Shown here in pieces: positions 6,426-9,091 of a stretch of 9,091 bases of DNA. Below the pieces are notes generated by a model. That model was not told the origin of the DNA, searched no databases, and saw nothing but the letters and a program-made list of their open reading frames with translations. A program made the position numbers and the translations under genes. The stretch is from Caryophanales bacterium UBA1427. GTDB taxonomy: Bacteria; Bacillota_I; Bacilli_A; ML615J-28; CAG-313. The stretch covers positions 58,665 through 67,755 of the forward strand of contig DCTZ01000018.1 of assembly GCA_002329485.1 (NCBI GenBank). The letters run 5' to 3'. Positions within the stretch are counted from its first letter, which is position 1; each line of letters begins with the position of its first letter.

Positions 6426-6451
6426 GCATGTTCATAAGACATGCTTTTTTT
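6426..6451 (+). terminator. Rho-independent terminator after sigG
   Basis: GCATGT (6426-6431) pairs with ACATGC (6439-6444) around a 7-base loop, followed by seven T. It lies just after the sigG stop and closes the sporulation cluster. Confidence 0.88.
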
Positions 6452-6461
6452 GTATCAGAGG

Positions 6462-6512
6462 ATTAGGCAAAATATGCAAAAATAACCTAATTTGTAAAAT
6501 TTGTGGTATAAT
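6462..6512 (+). promoter_or_regulatory. Extended -10 promoter of the ECF-gpmI operon, with inverted repeat
   Basis: TGG-TATAAT (6504-6512) is an extended -10 with a perfect hexamer. No good -35 lies at 16-18 bases. The inverted repeat ATTAGG (6462-6467) and CCTAAT (6486-6491) sits just upstream, its right arm over the -35 region, and might be an operator. The leader after the expected start is only about 20 bases, so there is no room for a riboswitch. Confidence 0.6.
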
Positions 6513-6524
6513 AAATAGGATTCA

Positions 6525-6533
6525 GAGGAGGTG
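6525..6533 (+). promoter_or_regulatory. Ribosome binding site that fixes the start of the ECF gene
   Basis: GAGGAGGTG is a near-perfect Shine-Dalgarno sequence. Its final GTG (6531) is in frame with the gene and could be taken for a start, but ATG 6540, six bases after the site, is far more likely. Confidence 0.8.
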
Positions 6534-6539
6534 CAACCA

Positions 6540-7094
6540 ATGCCAAAGAAAAACCGTTCCCTTGATATTCAAACCATGGTTTTGCTTTCCGTTTTGGTAG
6601 CCTTTGCGATAGCATTAAAAGTATACAGCTTTACCACGGTATCGATGCGAATCAGTTTTTTTGCCGTTCCGGTTTTGGTGGCGGGGATGATTGCGGGGCC
6701 AGCGCTGGGGGGACTTGCCGGCTTTTTGGCCGATCTCGTTTACGGTTTGGTTTTCTCCAGTTTTGCCTACAATCCGTTTTTTGCCATTTCGATGACTCTT
6801 TGGGGTGTTGTGGGAGGAATCCTTCCGCGCAGACAAAACGGGAAACTCAACTTAACGGCCTTGTTCATTTTCATCCTTGCGATGTCGCTTGTGGAAACGT
6901 CGGTCAATACGCTCGGAATGTATTTATTCTACGGACCTTCCGTGGCGTTTGCGGATTTGCCGGTGCGCATCGTCACCCTGTTTGTAAAATGGCCGCTCAT
7001 TGGTGCATCCATTAAAATCCTCGACGAACGTTTAATTCATCAATTCAGTAGCCAAAAATTAAACGCTCCCCAAGTCAAAAAAGTATCAAATTAA
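6540..7094 (+). CDS. folT: ECF transporter S component, folate (FolT)-like
   Basis: Substrate-binding membrane subunit of an energy-coupling-factor vitamin importer, which would work with a shared EcfT and the two EcfA ATPases encoded elsewhere. The 184 residues hold about five or six hydrophobic segments. Residues 36-69, from MRISFFAVP on to GGLAGFLADLVYG, match the characteristic S-component start of the FolT group (R-I-F, P, AG, GP, G, GFLAD). SVNTLGMYLFYG and KWPLIGASIKIL later also resemble that group. That this is an ECF S component is fairly sure; folate as substrate is a family-level inference, and another vitamin is possible. I begin at ATG 6540 because the GTG at 6531 lies inside the ribosome site. 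It is the first gene of its operon, 17 bases before gpmI, with no clear functional link between the two. Confidence 0.75.
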   Translation: MPKKNRSLDIQTMVLLSVLVAFAIALKVYSFTTVSMRISFFAVPVLVAGMIAGPALGGLAGFLADLVYGLVFSSFAYNPFFAISMTLWGVVGGILPRRQNGKLNLTALFIFILAMSLVETSVNTLGMYLFYGPSVAFADLPVRIVTLFVKWPLIGASIKILDERLIHQFSSQKLNAPQVKKVSN

Positions 7095-7111
7095 AAAAAC
7101 AGAGGTATATT

Positions 7112-8632
7112 ATGAGTAAAAAGAATTTAGTAATGTTAGCCATTCTCGACGGTTTTGGCAATAATCCAAAACATTACGGGAATGCGGTATATCAGGCGAA
7201 AAAACCCAATTTGGATTATTTGTTTTCCGAATACCCGACCGTGCGCTTAAAAACAAGCGGCGAAGCGGTCGGCCTTCCCGAAGGCCAAATGGGAAACAGC
7301 GAAGTCGGACATTTGAATATCGGCGCCGGAAGAATCGTTTATCAATCCTTGACCAGAGTGAATATTGCGGTTAAGGAAGACACGCTTGCTTCGATGCCGG
7401 CTATTCATACCGCTTTCGAACATGCTTTGAAAAACAATTCCGCTTTGCATGTTATGGGCCTGCTTTCCGACGGCGGCGTTCATTCGCACCAAGACCATAT
7501 CTTCTATTTAATCAAAAAAGCCAAAGCCTACGGTATCAAAGAAGTTTATGTCCATGCCTTTTTGGACGGACGCGATGTTCCGCCGAAATCAGCACTCACT
7601 TATCTTGACGAACTTCAAAAACATTTGGAACCGGGTATCAAGTTGGGAGTGGTTGCGGGAAGATATTATGCGATGGACCGCGACAAGAACTATACCAGAA
7701 CCCAAAAAGCTTACGATGCGCTTGTCTACGGCAAAGCGCCGGTAAAAGATTATCGGACAGGAATCCTGCAATCCTATGAAGAAGGCGTTACCGACGAATT
7801 CGTGGTGCCGTTCATCGTAACCGAAGGTGCGGTTATCAAGGAACATGACAGCGTCATTTTTGCCAATTTCCGTCCGGACCGCGCCATCCAAATCAGTTTG
7901 GGATTGACCAACCCGAGCGAAACCAAGCTGGAAAACACGGTCAATTTTACCGATCTTTGCTTTGTGTGCATGATGCTTTACAGCGAAAAGGTAAAAGGTT
8001 TGATCAACTTCGAATTGCAAACCCTTGATAACCTTTACGGCGATGTCATTTCCCATTTGGGACTAAAACAATTAAGGATTGCGGAAACAGAAAAATATGC
8101 CCACGTTACTTATTTCTTTGACGGTGGGGTTGATAAAGAAATCGAAGGTGCCACCAGAATATTGGTTCCTTCGCCTAAAGTTGCCACGTACGACTTGCTT
8201 CCCGAAATGAGTGCTCCGGAGGTAACGCGCCGCGTCGTCGAAGCCATCAAATCCGAAGAGTTCGATACGATAGTTCTCAATTTTGCCAACTGCGACATGG
8301 TCGGTCATACTGCGGTTTTTGACGCAATTGTCAAAGCCGTGGAAACCGTCGACAAATGCATCGGTGAAATCTATCGGGCCGTTAAATCGGTGGGCGGAAC
8401 CTTAATCATTACGGCCGACCACGGAAATGCGGAACAGGTCTACGACGAAGAAGGCAATCTCTATTCTTCGCATACGACTTTTGACGTTCCGTTCTGTGTA
8501 ACAAACAAAAACGTCGAACTGCGGGAAGTCGGTATCTTAGCGGATATTGCGCCAACGATGTTGGAACTTCTCGGCATCGAACAGCCAAAAGAAATGACAG
8601 GAGTAAGCATGATAAAGGGATGGAAAAAGTAA
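7112..8632 (+). CDS. gpmI: 2,3-bisphosphoglycerate-independent phosphoglycerate mutase
   Basis: Interconverts 3- and 2-phosphoglycerate in lower glycolysis using two Mn ions and a phosphoserine intermediate; cytoplasmic. The 506 residues are full length (about 511 in Bacillus). By position, the metal and catalytic residues are Asp13 (ILDGFG), nucleophile Ser63 (GQMGNSEVGHLNIGAGR), Asp395 and His399 (NCDMVGH), Asp436 and His437 (TADHGN), and His454. Substrate-binding blocks LSDGGVHSHQDH (118-129), LDGRDVPP (151-158), GRYYAMDRD (183-191) and FRPDRA (253-258) are also present, so it looks functional. The ATG follows AGAGG (7101-7105) by six bases. It is probably cotranscribed with the ECF gene, and its end overlaps the next gene by 13 bases. 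In Bacillus this enzyme is pH-sensitive and controls the 3-phosphoglycerate store of spores. Confidence 0.97.
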   Translation: MSKKNLVMLAILDGFGNNPKHYGNAVYQAKKPNLDYLFSEYPTVRLKTSGEAVGLPEGQMGNSEVGHLNIGAGRIVYQSLTRVNIAVKEDTLASMPAIHTAFEHALKNNSALHVMGLLSDGGVHSHQDHIFYLIKKAKAYGIKEVYVHAFLDGRDVPPKSALTYLDELQKHLEPGIKLGVVAGRYYAMDRDKNYTRTQKAYDALVYGKAPVKDYRTGILQSYEEGVTDEFVVPFIVTEGAVIKEHDSVIFANFRPDRAIQISLGLTNPSETKLENTVNFTDLCFVCMMLYSEKVKGLINFELQTLDNLYGDVISHLGLKQLRIAETEKYAHVTYFFDGGVDKEIEGATRILVPSPKVATYDLLPEMSAPEVTRRVVEAIKSEEFDTIVLNFANCDMVGHTAVFDAIVKAVETVDKCIGEIYRAVKSVGGTLIITADHGNAEQVYDEEGNLYSSHTTFDVPFCVTNKNVELREVGILADIAPTMLELLGIEQPKEMTGVSMIKGWKK

Positions 8633-9045
8633 GCGAAAAGAATTCCGTAATCAATATCCTGTTTGTCGGGCTGATTTCCGTTCTGTACGGTTTATGCATC
8701 GGCGCTTTGGTTTTCGCCGTTTCCTCGGTCTTTAGTGTTTTTATCTTTTTCGGTTCCTACTTAACCGGACGTTTCATGTTAAAATATTTGAGTTATTATA
8801 CGACTTTCCATAAATTACTGGCCGGCTTCTATGCCTTGCTTTGCTATTTAAGCTATATGGGCATTCTGATCTTTTTGTTGTTATTACAAGCCGGTTTCCT
8901 GAAACCGGAACTAATCGGAGGAATTACTTTCGGGGTAATTTGTCGTCTCTTTTTGGCTAACATGGGAATTATCGATTGGGTAATTCTTATCCTCATGCCG
9001 ATCAGTGCCTTTATGTATATGCACTATCAGGGAAGTTTCCGATAA
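8620..9045 (+). CDS. Small polytopic membrane protein of unknown function
   Basis: I do not recognise a family. The 141 residues are strongly hydrophobic, with probable membrane segments at about 11-30, 32-48, 66-90, 98-112 and 117-135, and only short charged loops (N-terminal MEKVSEK, central GRFMLKYLSYYTTFHK). No catalytic motif is visible. The first ATG overlaps the last 13 bases of gpmI. Its only ribosome-site-like sequences are AAAGGG immediately before the ATG, too close, and CAGGAG (8598-8603), 16 bases away, too far. Translation therefore probably relies on ribosomes ending gpmI. No other start codon is available soon after, and a terminator follows the TAA, so it is the last gene of the operon. 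The regular pattern of hydrophobic segments supports a real gene, but its function cannot be told from here. Confidence 0.75.
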   Translation: MEKVSEKNSVINILFVGLISVLYGLCIGALVFAVSSVFSVFIFFGSYLTGRFMLKYLSYYTTFHKLLAGFYALLCYLSYMGILIFLLLLQAGFLKPELIGGITFGVICRLFLANMGIIDWVILILMPISAFMYMHYQGSFR

Positions 9046-9050
9046 CCATT

Positions 9051-9088
9051 AATCCCTTTTTCGAAAACCACGAAAAAAGGGATTTTTT
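9051..9088 (+). terminator. Rho-independent terminator at the end of the gpmI operon
   Basis: AATCCCTTTTTCG (9051-9063) pairs with CGAAAAAAGGGATT (9071-9084) with one bulged A, around a 7-base loop, followed by a T run to 9088. The A/T-rich flanks on both sides allow it to work in both directions. Confidence 0.9.
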
Positions 9089-9091
9089 ATT

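Noticed and set aside
6452..6539. Possible folate (THF) riboswitch before the FolT-like gene
   Set aside because: The promoter -10 lies at 6507-6512, leaving a leader of about 20 bases, and no THF riboswitch core is visible.
1..9091. Alternative genetic code with TGA as Trp, as in Mycoplasma relatives
   Set aside because: TGA ends sigE, sigG and the 65-residue gene at sensible positions, no gene contains an internal TGA, and Trp is TGG throughout.

Overview
The window comes from a spore-forming low-GC Gram-positive bacterium (class Bacilli in the broad sense). The decisive evidence is a complete spoIIGA-sigE-sigG sporulation cluster. TGA ends several genes (sigE, sigG and the 65-residue gene) and tryptophan is encoded by TGG, so the standard bacterial code applies and a Mycoplasma-type code does not. 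Compact genes, strong AGGAGG ribosome binding sites and AT-rich spacers would suit a deep Bacilli lineage such as the Erysipelotrichia/Haloplasma/Izemoplasma neighbourhood, but that placement is inference. All nine genes lie on the + strand.

Layout. (1) Positions 3-1721 hold the 3' part of a large, cysteine-free, beta-helix-like, probably extracellular protein whose N-terminus lies outside the window; a strong terminator follows. (2) A sigma-A type promoter drives pncA-pncB (nicotinamidase and nicotinate phosphoribosyltransferase, overlapping by 17 bases) and a 65-residue orphan gene, closed by a terminator at about 4067-4097. (3) spoIIGA-sigE-sigG occupies 4179-6419. Its promoter has a Spo0A-box-like element in the -35 position, 21 bases from a TATACT -10. 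sigG has a leader hairpin that covers its Shine-Dalgarno sequence and a candidate forespore (sigma-F/G) promoter inside that leader. A terminator follows sigG. (4) An extended -10 promoter drives an ECF-transporter S component (FolT-like), gpmI (cofactor-independent phosphoglycerate mutase) and a small polytopic membrane protein, closed by a terminator at the window edge.

How the parts work together. pncA and pncB make two consecutive steps of NAD salvage: nicotinamide to nicotinate to nicotinate mononucleotide. SpoIIGA is the membrane protease that would activate pro-sigma-E in the mother cell, and sigma-G would run late gene expression in the forespore. The third operon combines vitamin uptake and lower glycolysis and has no obvious shared pathway. 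I see no mobile element, CRISPR array, RNA gene or unknown defence-like system. The most informative signals are the regulatory sites of the sporulation cluster, which appear to keep the logic known from Bacillus subtilis in a different genomic setting and in compact form.
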